A stretch of DNA of 64,000 bases from Streptomyces cinnabarinus (GCF_027270315.1 NZ_CP114413.1:1426001-1490000); one strand, 5' to 3'. Shown: positions 8,210 to 17,423, numbered from the stretch's first letter. Program-made: numbers and translations. Notes: generated by a model not told the origin, from the letters alone.

Positions 8210-9925
8210 CTAGGAGAGCAGCGAGTCGAGCGGTTCGGCGACCGCGGAGACGGTGTCCAGCGCGTCGGCCGCAGCCCGTGTCACCGGCTCCTTCCGCTCG
8301 GCGGGTTCAGGTTCTGCACGCTCGCCGACCTGGGCGACGCGTGTCTCGTACGCTTCCTGTCGCTTCTTCGGCTCGGGCGCCTTCTCCGACTCGGCCTCGG
8401 TTCTCGGCTCGGCGCTCGCCTCGCCGCCGAGATGCCAGTGCTGGCGCGCGGATCCGTCCCGCTCGACGACGGTCACGGCCCGGTCGTCGTCGCCGGGCGC
8501 CACGGCCACGTCCTCGCCGCCGCGGAGCAGGAGTTCACCGTGGACGGTGAGGTCGTAGCGCACCTCGCCGGTGGGGGCACCTCCCACGCCCTTGAGGCTG
8601 TGGGGGAGGACCAGGCAGTCGGCGAGCACGACGAGCCCGTCGTCGGTGTGGGTCTCCAGGCAGAGCCCGGGGTCGGCGCCGCTGCGGAGCAGACCGTCGT
8701 CCCGGTACGACCACTGCTGCGACCCGGCGGCCGAGCACCCCGCGAGCACGGTCGCCGCACCGGCCCGGGGCACTCCGCCCTGGAGGTCGAGGCAGAGCCC
8801 GGTGCCGAGGTTGCGGAGCCGGCCCCGGCCGACTTCGCCGGTACCGCCCTCCGCGGCGGCCGAGGCGGGGCCGGGCGTCGCGGCAGCGGTGACGGCACTG
8901 GGGGCGCCCCAGGTGGCGTGCGGGTCGGGGACACCGTTGTCATCGGACCAGCCGCGGTTCACCAGCACGGTGGCGAGCAGGGCGAGGCTGGTCAGGCCGA
9001 CCCCGACGACGGCCCTCTTCCGGCCGCGGGGCAGGACCAACGGCCGCCGCTGGGCGGGCCGGTGGCGTCCGCCCCGGGAAAGGGCGGGCCGCCTGGGGTG
9101 TTCCGGGGCGCGACCGGGGCGTGAGTCCAGATAGCGCCGGGCGCCCCAGCCGAGGACCGTCTCGGCGAGCAGTTCCTCCAGGCCACCTTCGAAATGGCTG
9201 AGCTGTTCCGCCGCGTGCCGGCAGTAGCGGCACTCCGTCAAGTGCCGCTGGACATCGGGGAGAAGGGCGCCGCCCCGGCGGATCGGGACATCGAGGAGGC
9301 GGTTGTAGTAGCGGCATTCCCGGGTGGGGGCGAGTTCATGGTGGGCGCGGACACAGGCGGCGCGGAATTGTTCGCGCGCCTGGTCCAGTGCGGCCCGCGC
9401 GGTCATGGTGTCGACGCCCGACAGACCGGCCGGTACGGTTATCGGCTCCGCCTCGACCTCGGTATGCCACAACAGGCATTGGGAAGCCCCCGGAAGGGCC
9501 TGGAACGCGTACTCGGCGAGCCGTCGCCTTTCCGGCGTCACCGATCTCGCCGCGCGCAGCCCACGGGCACCGGTCGTTTTGCGGAGTTCCGGAAGTACGG
9601 CGGAAGTCCTTTCGTCCGCCGCCCACTCCTTGACCGTGTCCCGTACGGCCATGAGGAGTTGCGGGCGCAGTGCGCCGCCCGACGGTTTGCCGAGCACCCG
9701 GTGAAAGGCGGCCGCGGTCACCATCGTGGCGGGGCTTCCCGTCGTGGCCAGGCAGATCACGGCGTACTCGTGGGCGGCCCGCCAGTGCCGTGCCATCAGC
9801 AGCGGGACGCCGTCGGCGGCGGTGCCGGGCGGTCCGATCCGGGCGACGAGATCGCGATCGGAGTCAGCGGGGCGCACTCCGGTCGTGGGCGGGTACGGGG
9901 GGCGTGGGGGGTTGGCGGATGGCAC
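8210..9925 (-). CDS. Zinc-motif, single-pass membrane protein with C-terminal ricin B lectin domain
   Basis: This 571-residue protein has three parts. Residues 1 to about 230 are helical and resemble sigma-factor or regulatory helices. HLTECRYCRHAAEQLSHFEGG-like sequence around residue 240 has the His-x3-Cys-x2-Cys arrangement of anti-sigma zinc motifs. After a basic stretch and one membrane helix (VVGVGLTSLALLATVLV), the outer part carries a ricin-type trefoil with GLCLDLQGG, CSAAGSQQWSYR and PGLCLETH repeats. It could sense or bind extracellular sugars and signal inward; that role is inference. The GTG at 9925 is preferred over a TTG at 9943 because GGAAGGA lies upstream of it. Confidence 0.7.
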   Translation of the reverse strand: MPSANPPRPPYPPTTGVRPADSDRDLVARIGPPGTAADGVPLLMARHWRAAHEYAVICLATTGSPATMVTAAAFHRVLGKPSGGALRPQLLMAVRDTVKEWAADERTSAVLPELRKTTGARGLRAARSVTPERRRLAEYAFQALPGASQCLLWHTEVEAEPITVPAGLSGVDTMTARAALDQAREQFRAACVRAHHELAPTRECRYYNRLLDVPIRRGGALLPDVQRHLTECRYCRHAAEQLSHFEGGLEELLAETVLGWGARRYLDSRPGRAPEHPRRPALSRGGRHRPAQRRPLVLPRGRKRAVVGVGLTSLALLATVLVNRGWSDDNGVPDPHATWGAPSAVTAAATPGPASAAAEGGTGEVGRGRLRNLGTGLCLDLQGGVPRAGAATVLAGCSAAGSQQWSYRDDGLLRSGADPGLCLETHTDDGLVVLADCLVLPHSLKGVGGAPTGEVRYDLTVHGELLLRGGEDVAVAPGDDDRAVTVVERDGSARQHWHLGGEASAEPRTEAESEKAPEPKKRQEAYETRVAQVGERAEPEPAERKEPVTRAAADALDTVSAVAEPLDSLLS

Positions 9926-10159
9926 TGAACCGATTCCTTCCAAGCCGCTGGACGACAGTCGGAATGGCCGTCAGGGGGCGCTCACTTTCGCACAACCGAC
10001 TCACAGGTAACAAGGAGTTCGACCGGCCACAGTTCAAGGCCCAAGGAATTCAGAATAGTTACCGCCGGTATCCGCACCGGCATTCGAACTTGCGGTCCGA
10101 ACCATTCCCAAGTTGTGCGCACGGCAAGGCGATCGGCACACGGAATCTCCAGAAATGAC

Positions 10160-10190
10160 GAAGGAGGGCCCCGGGCAGGGGCCCTCCTTC
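10160..10190 (-). terminator. Strong hairpin terminator of the thioesterase gene
   Basis: A 13-bp perfect stem, GAAGGAGGGCCCC paired with GGGGCCCTCCTTC around a 5-base loop, lies 13 bases past the stop of the leftward gene at 10203. It separates that gene from the ricin-protein promoter region (9926 to 10159), which is relatively AT-rich and holds no gene. Confidence 0.75.
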
Positions 10191-10202
10191 GACCGGTGTC
10201 GC

Positions 10203-10655
10203 TCAGCTGTTGGGGCGCAGCGTCCACACCACCGTCATCTCGGTGGTGACGGCGCCGTCCTCCCGCTGGATGGCGACGGTCACCGGGAACTCCGGGCGCT
10301 TGCCCGAGTCGAGTTCGGCGACGACCTCGGCTATCGGCCGGCCCAGCGTCGCGGTGGCCGTGACGGGGCCGAGGGCGATCTTCTTGAACGCGATCTCCGC
10401 GGTCACCGGCAGCGGCACCGCCCGGGACAGCTGGTCCCCGAAGGCCGCGAGCACGATGGCGCCGCTGGCCGACTCACCCAGCGTGAACATCGCACCGGCG
10501 TGCGGCCCACCGACGTGGTTGCGGTACTCGCTCTGGTCGGGCAGCACCAGTACGGCCTTCTCCGGACTGGTCTCCCGGTACTCCAGGTTCAGCGTCCGAA
10601 CCATCGGCACGGTGGCGGCGAGCAGCTCGCCGATAGACATCTGATCTGCGCTCAT
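10203..10655 (-). CDS. Hotdog-fold thioesterase-like protein (DUF4442/PaaI type)
   Basis: This 150-residue cytoplasmic protein fits a single hotdog domain. The central region HVGGPHAGAMFTLGESASG resembles the PaaI/DUF4442 active-site helix (an N-x-x-G-x-x-H/G-x-x-x-x-x-E-x-A pattern), followed by beta strands such as AEIAFKKIALGPVTATATL. Such proteins hydrolyse acyl-CoA thioesters; the substrate here is unknown. The ATG at 10655 is followed by MSADQMSIG, and a second in-frame ATG six codons on is possible. It is monocistronic with a strong terminator. Confidence 0.8.
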   Translation of the reverse strand: MSADQMSIGELLAATVPMVRTLNLEYRETSPEKAVLVLPDQSEYRNHVGGPHAGAMFTLGESASGAIVLAAFGDQLSRAVPLPVTAEIAFKKIALGPVTATATLGRPIAEVVAELDSGKRPEFPVTVAIQREDGAVTTEMTVVWTLRPNS

Positions 10656-10814
10656 GGCGGCATGTTACCCACGAGTAGCCTGCACTGGCCAGATTCCGGC
10701 CATGATCGTCAGTTCTGGCGCGAGTCATCCGGCCAGGACCCGCCGTCGATTGCTACGTCCCTGACAAGCCCCGGTGACCGAATCGTGTCCGAGGCGCCGC
10801 TAGGGTTGCTGCCC

Positions 10815-11822
10815 ATGTGGCCAGGACAGCAGCCGCCCGGGGGCGAGCAGAACCCGCAGCAGCAGAACAATCCGTACCAGCAGCCGGGGTACCAGCAGCC
10901 GAATCCGTATCAGCAGCCGGGCTATCAGCAGCCCAGCCCCTATGCGCAGCAGCCCCAGGGGCAGCCGGAGTGGGGCGCGCAGACCGCCGTGGGGGCGCCG
11001 ACGGGCGGTGGCGGAGGTGGCAACCGGACCAAGCTGATCGCGATCGTGGCGGCCACGGCCGTGGTCGTGGCCGCCGGTGTCACCGGCGCCCTGGTGCTGG
11101 GCAGCGGCGACAAGGACGACAAGGCGGACGGCAAGTCCTCCCCGAAGCCGACCGTGAGCAAGTCGGCCGAGCCGAGCCCGACCGAGTCCGGGGAGTCGCG
11201 CGGCAACGACGAACTGAAGCCGACCGTCGAGGGCTGGAAGGTCGTCGTCAACCCGCGCTTCGGCACGATGTTCGACGTGCCCGCCGACTGGGAGATCGAC
11301 AGCACCGACACCAGCGTGGGCTTCGAGTGGGAGGAGAAGGACGGCAAGCTCGACCGCACCACCGTCACCGCTCCCGCCTACCTCAAGTCCAAGTGGTGCA
11401 CGGTCGACTCCGACAAGGACGGCCGCACCGAGGACACCGCTCTGGTCACCGCCGGCACCCGCGGTGAGAGCGGCGCCAAGGACCTGGACGAGGCCGCGGA
11501 GACCCGGGTGCCGTGGTGGATCTTCGGCGGCTACACCCAGCCGGACCGCAAGAGCGTGAAGTACGACAAGCCCAAGGCGTACACCACGACCTCCGGCCTG
11601 GTGGGCAGTGTCGCCACCGCCCGCTCGGAGAACACCCCGCAGAACGGCAAGTGCGACAGCGAGGGCAAGGCGATTACCTTCGCGTTCGAGAACGGCGCGG
11701 GCGACTACGTCACCTGGAACCTCTTCGGCGCCAAGGGCGTCAAGGAGGAGATCCCGGAGGCGACGGTCCAGAAGATCCTCAGCACCGTACGCCTCACCGA
11801 GGCCATGCCGACCGACACGTAA
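10815..11822 (+). CDS. Pro/Gln-rich single-pass membrane protein
   Basis: This 335-residue protein starts with a low-complexity cytoplasmic region of repeated YQQPG/YQQPN units (about residues 15 to 55). A Gly linker and one membrane helix follow (KLIAIVAATAVVVAAGVTGA), then a charged Ser/Lys linker and an extracellular domain of about 200 residues. This architecture is common in Streptomyces and often annotated as hypothetical. The outer domain contains FGTMFDVPADWEID, resembling photosystem PsbP/LpqN-like folds, but I cannot assign a function. The ATG at 10815 begins MWPGQQPPGG, the usual start of these proteins. Confidence 0.75.
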   Translation: MWPGQQPPGGEQNPQQQNNPYQQPGYQQPNPYQQPGYQQPSPYAQQPQGQPEWGAQTAVGAPTGGGGGGNRTKLIAIVAATAVVVAAGVTGALVLGSGDKDDKADGKSSPKPTVSKSAEPSPTESGESRGNDELKPTVEGWKVVVNPRFGTMFDVPADWEIDSTDTSVGFEWEEKDGKLDRTTVTAPAYLKSKWCTVDSDKDGRTEDTALVTAGTRGESGAKDLDEAAETRVPWWIFGGYTQPDRKSVKYDKPKAYTTTSGLVGSVATARSENTPQNGKCDSEGKAITFAFENGAGDYVTWNLFGAKGVKEEIPEATVQKILSTVRLTEAMPTDT

Positions 11823-11896
11823 CGGCAGGCCGCGGGGCCGATAACGCACAGGAATTCGACTTGGCAAGTCGGCCCCGCCCCGGTGATAGTCGCGAG

Positions 11897-13186
11897 GTGA
11901 AGCCCACCGCCCCGCTCCGCCGCCCGACCTGGGCGGGCCGCAACTACTCGCTGCTGACCGCCGCCGCGGTCGTCACCAACCTCGGCAGTCACGGCGCGCT
12001 CATCGCCGCCGCGTTCGCCGTGCTGGAGACCGGCGGCGACGGCGGCGACGTGGGTCTGGTGGCGGCTGCGCGCACCCTGCCGCTGGTGCTCTTCCTGCTG
12101 ATCGGCGGCGCGGTCGCGGACCGGCTGCCCCGGCACCGGGTGATGGTCGCGGCCAACGCCCTGAACTGCGTGTCCCAGGGGGCCTTCGCGCTGCTGGTCC
12201 TGACCGGCGAGCCCCGGCTGTGGCAGATGATGCTGCTCACCGCGCTCGGCGGCACCGGCCACGCGTTCTTCTCCCCCGCGGCCGAGGGCATGCTGCTGTC
12301 GTCGGTCAGCGGCGAGCAGGCCAGCCGCGCCTTCGCGGTCTTCCGGATGGCCATGCAGGGCGCGGCGGTGGGCGGTGCCGCCCTCGGCGGCGCCATGGTC
12401 GCCGCGATCGGTCCCGGCTGGGTGCTCGCGGCCGACGCGGTCGCCTTCGCCCTCGCCGGATCGCTGCGCGCCTTCCTCGACGTGGGCCACATCGCGCCGC
12501 GCACCCCGGGCGGCGGCCTCCTCGCCGACCTCCGAGAGGGCTGGCGCGAGTTCACCGGCCGGACCTGGCTGTGGGCGGTCGTCGTGCAGTTCTCCATCGC
12601 GAACGCGGTGGTGGCCGCGGCGGACGCGGTCTACGGCCCGCTCGTCGCCCGGGACCATCTGGGCGGCGCCGGACCCTGGGGCCTGGCGCTCGGCTTCTTC
12701 GGCGCGGGCACGGTCGCGGGCGCCCTGCTGATGACCCGCTGGAAGCCGCGCCGGCTGCTGCTCGCCGGCACCCTGTGCGTCTTCCCGCTGGCCCTGCCCT
12801 CCGCCGCCCTGGCGATCCCGACCTCGGCCGGGATCCTGTGCGCCGTGATGTTCGTCACCGGCGTGACCCTGGAGGTCTTCGGTGTCAGCTGGATGACCGC
12901 CCTCCACCAGGAGATCCCGGAGGACAAGCTCTCCCGGGTCGCCGCCTACGACTGGTTCGGCTCGGTCGCCCTGGTGCCGCTGGCGACCGCCCTCGCGGGA
13001 CCGGCGGAGCTGTCCTTCGGCCGGACCCCGGCGCTGTGGGGCTGCGCCGTGCTGGTCGTCGTGGTCACGGCGGCGGTGCTGTGCGTCCCGGACGTCCGGA
13101 ACCTGCGCCGCCGCACGAAGCATGTCGCCGCGGCCGCCGCGCAGCCGTCAGCCGATGCTGAAAGCCCCGTCCGGGGGCTCGGGTGA
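11897..13186 (+). CDS. Major facilitator superfamily exporter
   Basis: This 429-residue MFS_3-type (enterobactin/macrolide efflux-like) transporter has about twelve hydrophobic helices. The loop GGAVADRLPRHRVMVAAN between helices 2 and 3 matches the MFS signature. GTG at 11897 is preceded by TCGCGAG and gives MKPTAPLRRPTWAGRNYSLL. Its end overlaps the convergent spermidine-synthase-like gene by 39 bases. The substrate cannot be predicted. Confidence 0.87.
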   Translation: MKPTAPLRRPTWAGRNYSLLTAAAVVTNLGSHGALIAAAFAVLETGGDGGDVGLVAAARTLPLVLFLLIGGAVADRLPRHRVMVAANALNCVSQGAFALLVLTGEPRLWQMMLLTALGGTGHAFFSPAAEGMLLSSVSGEQASRAFAVFRMAMQGAAVGGAALGGAMVAAIGPGWVLAADAVAFALAGSLRAFLDVGHIAPRTPGGGLLADLREGWREFTGRTWLWAVVVQFSIANAVVAAADAVYGPLVARDHLGGAGPWGLALGFFGAGTVAGALLMTRWKPRRLLLAGTLCVFPLALPSAALAIPTSAGILCAVMFVTGVTLEVFGVSWMTALHQEIPEDKLSRVAAYDWFGSVALVPLATALAGPAELSFGRTPALWGCAVLVVVVTAAVLCVPDVRNLRRRTKHVAAAAAQPSADAESPVRGLG

Positions 13187-13987
13187 GGGCACGGCGTCCT
13201 CGTCCCGTACCGGTCGCGCACCACCGATGAACTCCCGCAGCCCCGGCCCGTGCTCGACCCGGGCCGGGAAGGCGTCGGAGGCGGTGAGCCGGGTCAGGGC
13301 GGCGAGGTCGACGGGCTGGTGCGAGGCCACCAGCACCGCGTTCCCGAACCGCCGCCCGCGCAGCACACCCGGCTCCGCGATCAGCGCAGGCTCCTCGAAC
13401 ACGGCCGCGAAGGTGGCCAGTTGGGACCGCAGAAACGCGAACGGCGCCGCATCGGCGAGGTTGGCGAGATAGACGCCGCCACCGCGCACCACCCGCTCGG
13501 CCTCCCGCGCATAGGCGAGGGAGGTGAAATGCGCCGGTACCCGGGACCCGCCGAAGACGTCGGCGACGAGCACGTCGGCGGAGTCGTCGGGCGCCGCCTC
13601 CAGCCAGGCACGCGCGTCCCCGGCGTGCAGCCGAATCCCCTCAGGCACCGGCAGATGCTCGACCACCAGCTCCAGCAGCCCCCGGTCGGCCTCGACGACG
13701 TCCTGCCGCGAGCCGGGCCGGGTGGCGTCCACATACCGCGGCAGAGTCAGCGCGCCGCCCCCGAGATGCAGCACGTCCAGGGCCACCCCCGGCTCGTCCA
13801 CCACGTCCAGCACATGCCCGAGCCGCCGCGCGTACTCGAACTCCAGATGAGTCGGCTCATCCAGATCGACATAGGACTGCGGCGCCCCGTCGACGGTCAA
13901 CAACCAGGCCCGCTCCCGATCGACATCGGGCATGAGCTTGGCGGTGCCGTGATCGACGGGCCGGCTGACGGGGATGGCTTCGTTCAC
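13148..13987 (-). CDS. Spermidine synthase-like (fused methyltransferase-fold) protein
   Basis: This 279-residue protein has a Rossmann methyltransferase-like fold as in polyamine synthases: AdoMet-type motif VLHLGGGALTLPRYV, acidic strand end DVVEAD, and LHAGDARAWLEAAPDDSADV. Family members lacking the N-terminal polyamine domain often have no proven synthase activity, so the catalytic role is uncertain. GTG at 13987 gives MNEAIPVSRPVDHGTAKLMP; an adjacent GTG one codon earlier is also possible. It lies directly downstream of EF-Tu3 on the same strand. Confidence 0.78.
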   Translation of the reverse strand: MNEAIPVSRPVDHGTAKLMPDVDRERAWLLTVDGAPQSYVDLDEPTHLEFEYARRLGHVLDVVDEPGVALDVLHLGGGALTLPRYVDATRPGSRQDVVEADRGLLELVVEHLPVPEGIRLHAGDARAWLEAAPDDSADVLVADVFGGSRVPAHFTSLAYAREAERVVRGGGVYLANLADAAPFAFLRSQLATFAAVFEEPALIAEPGVLRGRRFGNAVLVASHQPVDLAALTRLTASDAFPARVEHGPGLREFIGGARPVRDEDAVPSPEPPDGAFSIG

Positions 13988-14109
13988 CACTCCATTGTGC
14001 GTGGCGGCAGGTACCGGCCAGGGGCGCGGGACTGTATCGACATGCGGCTCCGCCGCGCGGGCTACCGGCCCCCACAGGCCGGCAGCCCCCACGAAACAAC
14101 AAGCCGCAC

Positions 14110-15279
14110 TCACACCACGGCGGTCACGGTCCCCGCTCCGACAGTCCGTCCCCCTTCGCGGACGGCGAACCCGAGCCCTGGCTCCAGCGGAACCTCCCGC
14201 CCCAGCTCAACGGTCATCGTGACCGTCTCACCGGGCCGGGCGACCGCGACCTCCCCCAGATCGATGTCCCCGACCACATCCGCCGTACGGATGTAGAACT
14301 GCGGCCGGTAACCGGAGGAAACCGGAGTCGCCCGCCCGCCCTCACGCGCCGACAGCACATAGACCCGCGCCGTGAACCGCCGCCGCGGCACCACGCTCCC
14401 CGGCGCCGCGACGACATGCCCGCGCCGGACCGCGTCCCGTGGCACCCCCCGCAGCAGCAGCGCCACGTTGTCCCCGGCCTGCGCCTCCTCCATCGGCTTG
14501 CCGAAGGTCTCGACGCCGGTGACGACGGTCTCAACACCGGCCCCGAGCACCTCGACCCGGTCCCCGACCCGCACGACGCCCCGCTCGACGGCGCCCGTGA
14601 CGACCGTCCCCCGGCCGGTGATGGTGAGCACGTTCTCGACGGGCAACAGGAACGGCGCGTCCACATACCGCTCCGGCATCGGAACGTATGTGTCCACCGC
14701 GTCCAGCAGCGCCTCGACGGAGGCCGTCCACTTCGGGTCCCCTTCCAGGGCGCGGAGCCCCGAGACCCGTACGACCGGCGCGGTGTCACCCCCGTAGCCG
14801 TGCGCGGTGAGCAGGTCGCGGACCTCCAGCTCGACGAGTTCGACCAGCTCCTCGTCCGCCGCGTCCGCCTTGTTCAGCGCCACGACCACATGGTCGACGC
14901 CCACCTGCCGGGCGAGCAGCACGTGTTCTGCGGTCTGCGGCATGATCCCGTCGAGCGCGGAGACGACGAGGATCGCCCCGTCGAGCTGCGCGGCGCCGGT
15001 GACCATGTTCTTGACGTAGTCGGCGTGGCCCGGCATGTCGATGTGCGCGTAGTGCCGGGTGTCGGTCTCGTACTCGACGTGCGCGATGTTGATGGTGATG
15101 CCGCGCGCGGCCTCCTCCGGCGCCCGGTCGATGCGGTCGAACGGGACGAAGGTGCCGGAGCCACGGCCGGCCAGGACCTTGGTGATGGCGGCGGTCAGGG
15201 TGGTCTTGCCGTGGTCGACATGGCCCATGGTGCCGATGTTGAGATGCGGTTTGGTGCGGACGTAAGCCGTCTTGGACAT
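14110..15279 (-). CDS. tuf3: Elongation factor Tu, divergent second copy (EF-Tu3 type)
   Basis: This 389-residue GTPase delivers aminoacyl-tRNA to the ribosome. G1 is GHVDHGKT (residues 19 to 26), G3 is DMPGHADY, where the usual cysteine of DCPGH is methionine, and G4 is NKAD in place of NKCD. Domains II and III follow (ENVLTITGRGTVVTGAVERG). It is more divergent than a housekeeping EF-Tu. Streptomyces are known to carry tuf3 genes encoding such proteins, and the S. ramocissimus version was reported resistant to EF-Tu antibiotics; whether this one is resistant is inference. The ATG at 15279 gives MSKTAYVRTKPHLNIG. A standalone gene rather than part of a str operon. Confidence 0.9.
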   Translation of the reverse strand: MSKTAYVRTKPHLNIGTMGHVDHGKTTLTAAITKVLAGRGSGTFVPFDRIDRAPEEAARGITINIAHVEYETDTRHYAHIDMPGHADYVKNMVTGAAQLDGAILVVSALDGIMPQTAEHVLLARQVGVDHVVVALNKADAADEELVELVELEVRDLLTAHGYGGDTAPVVRVSGLRALEGDPKWTASVEALLDAVDTYVPMPERYVDAPFLLPVENVLTITGRGTVVTGAVERGVVRVGDRVEVLGAGVETVVTGVETFGKPMEEAQAGDNVALLLRGVPRDAVRRGHVVAAPGSVVPRRRFTARVYVLSAREGGRATPVSSGYRPQFYIRTADVVGDIDLGEVAVARPGETVTMTVELGREVPLEPGLGFAVREGGRTVGAGTVTAVV

Positions 15280-15548
15280 GGCGGTACCTCGAAGCGTCAG
15301 AAGTGGCGGTGGGACCCCGGGAACCGGCCGACCCTCCCCCTGCGGGGTCCGCCGGACGATCCGGAGAGGGTCAGCTTCGGGCGCCGTCGACAGCGGCCAA
15401 AAAGACGGGGACGGCAGCCTTCGGGGCATCCGCGACCGCGGATGCTGCGAGAAGGAAGGCGTGCCGGAACATGAGGTCGATCATCGTCGACGCGGTGTCC
15501 GACGTCGAATGGTTTTCGCCGGTACGGGAGTTCAGGCGCCGTCGTTCC

Positions 15549-16271
15549 TCAGGCGCCGATGTTCTTGAGGGCTTCGCGTACCGAAAGCGGTGCGAAGCAT
15601 CCCTTCTCCCGCACGAGGAAGTCCCGTACGGCCGCCGGGTCGGTCTTGGCGTACTCGCGCAGGGCCCAGCCGATCGCCTTGCGGATGAAGAAGTCCGGGT
15701 GCGCGGACTGGCGCAGGCAGTAGGCGAAGAGGCGGTCGGCGTCGGTGTGCTCCTTGTAGCGGAGCTGGTGGAGCAGGGCGGTGCGGGCGATCCACAGGTC
15801 CTGGTCCGCGCTCCAGGCGTCCATGTCGGCGGCGAGCTTGCGGTCGGCGGCGACGAGGGCGCCGACGACATGCGCGGCGAGCAGGTCGACGGTGTCCCAC
15901 CAGGGGATCGTCGAGACCAGGTGCCGGGTCACAGGCAGGAAGGCGGAGGAACAGCGTCCGGCGTGACGGCGCAGATAGTCCACGGCGAAGTACTGGTACT
16001 CCCGCTCGGGCAGCCGCCAGCAGCGCAGCGCGACGGCCGTGCAGTCGGCCTCGTCCGGCCGGGGCGTGCCCTCCAGGACGGTGCGGGACAGGGCGCGGCG
16101 GACCGGCGTGGTGAGGCCGAGGAAGGGCGACACGTCCTTCATGTACGCCCGCATGGGCCCGGCGCGCTCCGGGTCGGCAGCGGCGCCGTAGGCAGCGGTC
16201 AGCCGGTCCAGCAGGGTGTCGGCGAGGGCGCTGTCCGGGACGTCCAGGGTTCCCGCACCTGTCACGCTCAT
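15549..16271 (-). CDS. AlkD-type DNA alkylation repair protein
   Basis: This 240-residue HEAT-repeat DNA glycosylase family protein has MKDVSPFLGLTTPVRR, the WWDTVDLLAAHVVG segment with the Trp and Asp expected at the lesion-facing groove, and FFIRKAIGWALREYAK, the diagnostic C-terminal motif. It would excise N3- or N7-alkylated purines. Three in-frame ATGs (16298, 16283, 16271) compete and none has a clear ribosome site; 16271 (MSVTGAG) is chosen as the most conserved-looking. It is the last recognisable core gene before the accessory block. Confidence 0.85.
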   Translation of the reverse strand: MSVTGAGTLDVPDSALADTLLDRLTAAYGAAADPERAGPMRAYMKDVSPFLGLTTPVRRALSRTVLEGTPRPDEADCTAVALRCWRLPEREYQYFAVDYLRRHAGRCSSAFLPVTRHLVSTIPWWDTVDLLAAHVVGALVAADRKLAADMDAWSADQDLWIARTALLHQLRYKEHTDADRLFAYCLRQSAHPDFFIRKAIGWALREYAKTDPAAVRDFLVREKGCFAPLSVREALKNIGA

Positions 16272-16407
16272 GAGACGAACCATACGGCGATCACACACAT
16301 TTGTCGGTTAGTGTCACCGGATGCTTGGCGTCCAAGAAAACACCGACTTGTAGGGCGTAAGCAAATCCGCAGGTAGGCGGGGGCGTCTAGACAGTGCCCT
16401 CAGCACG

Positions 16408-16460
16408 AAACACCCCGCCGCCCGGTGGGGCTTCCGGACCTCAGATGCGGCGGGGTGTTT
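16408..16460. terminator. 14-bp perfect hairpin at the edge of the accessory block
   Basis: AAACACCCCGCCGC pairs perfectly with GCGGCGGGGTGTTT across a 25-base loop. T runs flank it in both directions (TTTTC on the plus strand), so it may act bidirectionally. It lies beyond the end of the leftward JmjC operon. The 136 bases between it and the AlkD start hold no gene, only a small CTTGG/CCAAG hairpin near 16324. Confidence 0.6.
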
Positions 16461-16475
16461 TCTTGCTGCGGGTGA

Positions 16476-16513
16476 CCCTGCCCATCCGCCACGGGGGAAG
16501 CGGACGGGCAGGG
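16476..16513 (-). terminator. Terminator of the JmjC operon
   Basis: An imperfect hairpin, CCCTGCCC(A)TCCGC with GCGGA(C)GGGCAGGG, lies 13 bases after the stop codon of the leftward oxygenase gene. It forms a tandem pair with the hairpin at 16408 to 16460. Confidence 0.55.
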
Positions 16514-16526
16514 CCGGTCTGGGGCG

Positions 16527-17423
16527 TCAGGTCGTGTACTCCAGATCCGTCACGGCCGCTCGGCGGACCAGGCGTGCCAGCGCGTCCATGTCGAGCTGGC
16601 CGAGGAACTCCATCAGCGTCTGCCTGGTCTCGGCCAGGCGGCCGACGAGTATCGGCTCCTCCAGGTCTGCGGGGAGGATCACGCGACGGAACTCTGGCTG
16701 CTCGATGGCTTGCGCGATGAGCCGTTCCGCGACCCAGAGTGGTGTGCGCTCCCGGATGGCGAAGGTGAGATGCAGGCTGGGCTCGGCGTGGCCCAGGGCG
16801 TGCGGGTTGTGGACCCAGCCGCGGGGCATCAGCAGCGTCTGACCGGCGGTCAGTTCGATCGTGAGGTCCGGCCCGGTCTCCTCCCATCGCGGGATGAAGT
16901 CGTCGCGCCACACGCGGAACGACTCGCCCCACTCGCGCATCGGATCGGAGATCACCGGCTTCCACAGCTGCCAGGTCTTGGCCCCGGCTATCTGCACGAT
17001 GACGCCCATTTGCTGGTCCCAGTGGTGCAGCAGCCCCTGCTCGCCTCCGGGGGTGAGGAAGGCGGACATGTAGTTCGAGTAGCCGGTCTCCCATTGGATG
17101 CCCTGTGACAGGCGGTGAAAGAACGGCAGCCAGCGCTGCAAGTTCCCGAACCGCACGGTGTGTCCCTGGCTCACAAGTCGCCGCAGCTTGATCGGATCGG
17201 TGCGGCCGTTCGTCAGGAACGCGCTCCGGTTGGAGGGTCCGGCCTTGACGACGGCGATCTCGTCGGGCGGGGCGCAGCCGGTGTCGATGAGGTCGGCGAC
17301 GTAGTCCAGGCTCATGACCTGGTCCACCTCGGTCCGGCCACGCTCGTACACGCGGGGCGCGTCGGGCCAGGTAGTGACGAGGTCGGCTACCCCCTCTGGG
17401 GGCAGGAGTAATTCGAGTGACAC
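16527..17423 (-). CDS. JmjC/cupin_4-type 2-oxoglutarate and Fe(II) oxygenase
   Basis: This 298-residue protein has the ribosomal-oxygenase-like JmjC layout: iron ligands H134 and D136 in LLHHWDQQMG, GAKTWQLWKP (a Lys likely binding 2-oxoglutarate), and distal H205 in LLMPRGWVHNPHA, followed by a helical C-terminal dimerisation-like region. Relatives hydroxylate residues in proteins or peptides. GTG at 17423 follows GGAGACATCCTC. It ends a leftward operon 20 bases after the 172-residue unknown protein and close to a small DUF397-like protein, so its substrate might be a neighbour's product; that is inference. Confidence 0.8.
   Translation of the reverse strand: MSLELLLPPEGVADLVTTWPDAPRVYERGRTEVDQVMSLDYVADLIDTGCAPPDEIAVVKAGPSNRSAFLTNGRTDPIKLRRLVSQGHTVRFGNLQRWLPFFHRLSQGIQWETGYSNYMSAFLTPGGEQGLLHHWDQQMGVIVQIAGAKTWQLWKPVISDPMREWGESFRVWRDDFIPRWEETGPDLTIELTAGQTLLMPRGWVHNPHALGHAEPSLHLTFAIRERTPLWVAERLIAQAIEQPEFRRVILPADLEEPILVGRLAETRQTLMEFLGQLDMDALARLVRRAAVTDLEYTT

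Noticed and set aside
16299..16527. tRNA gene as an attachment site next to AlkD
   Set aside because: The sequence contains hairpins but no cloverleaf with a T-arm GTTCGAA-like loop, so no tRNA target is supported here.
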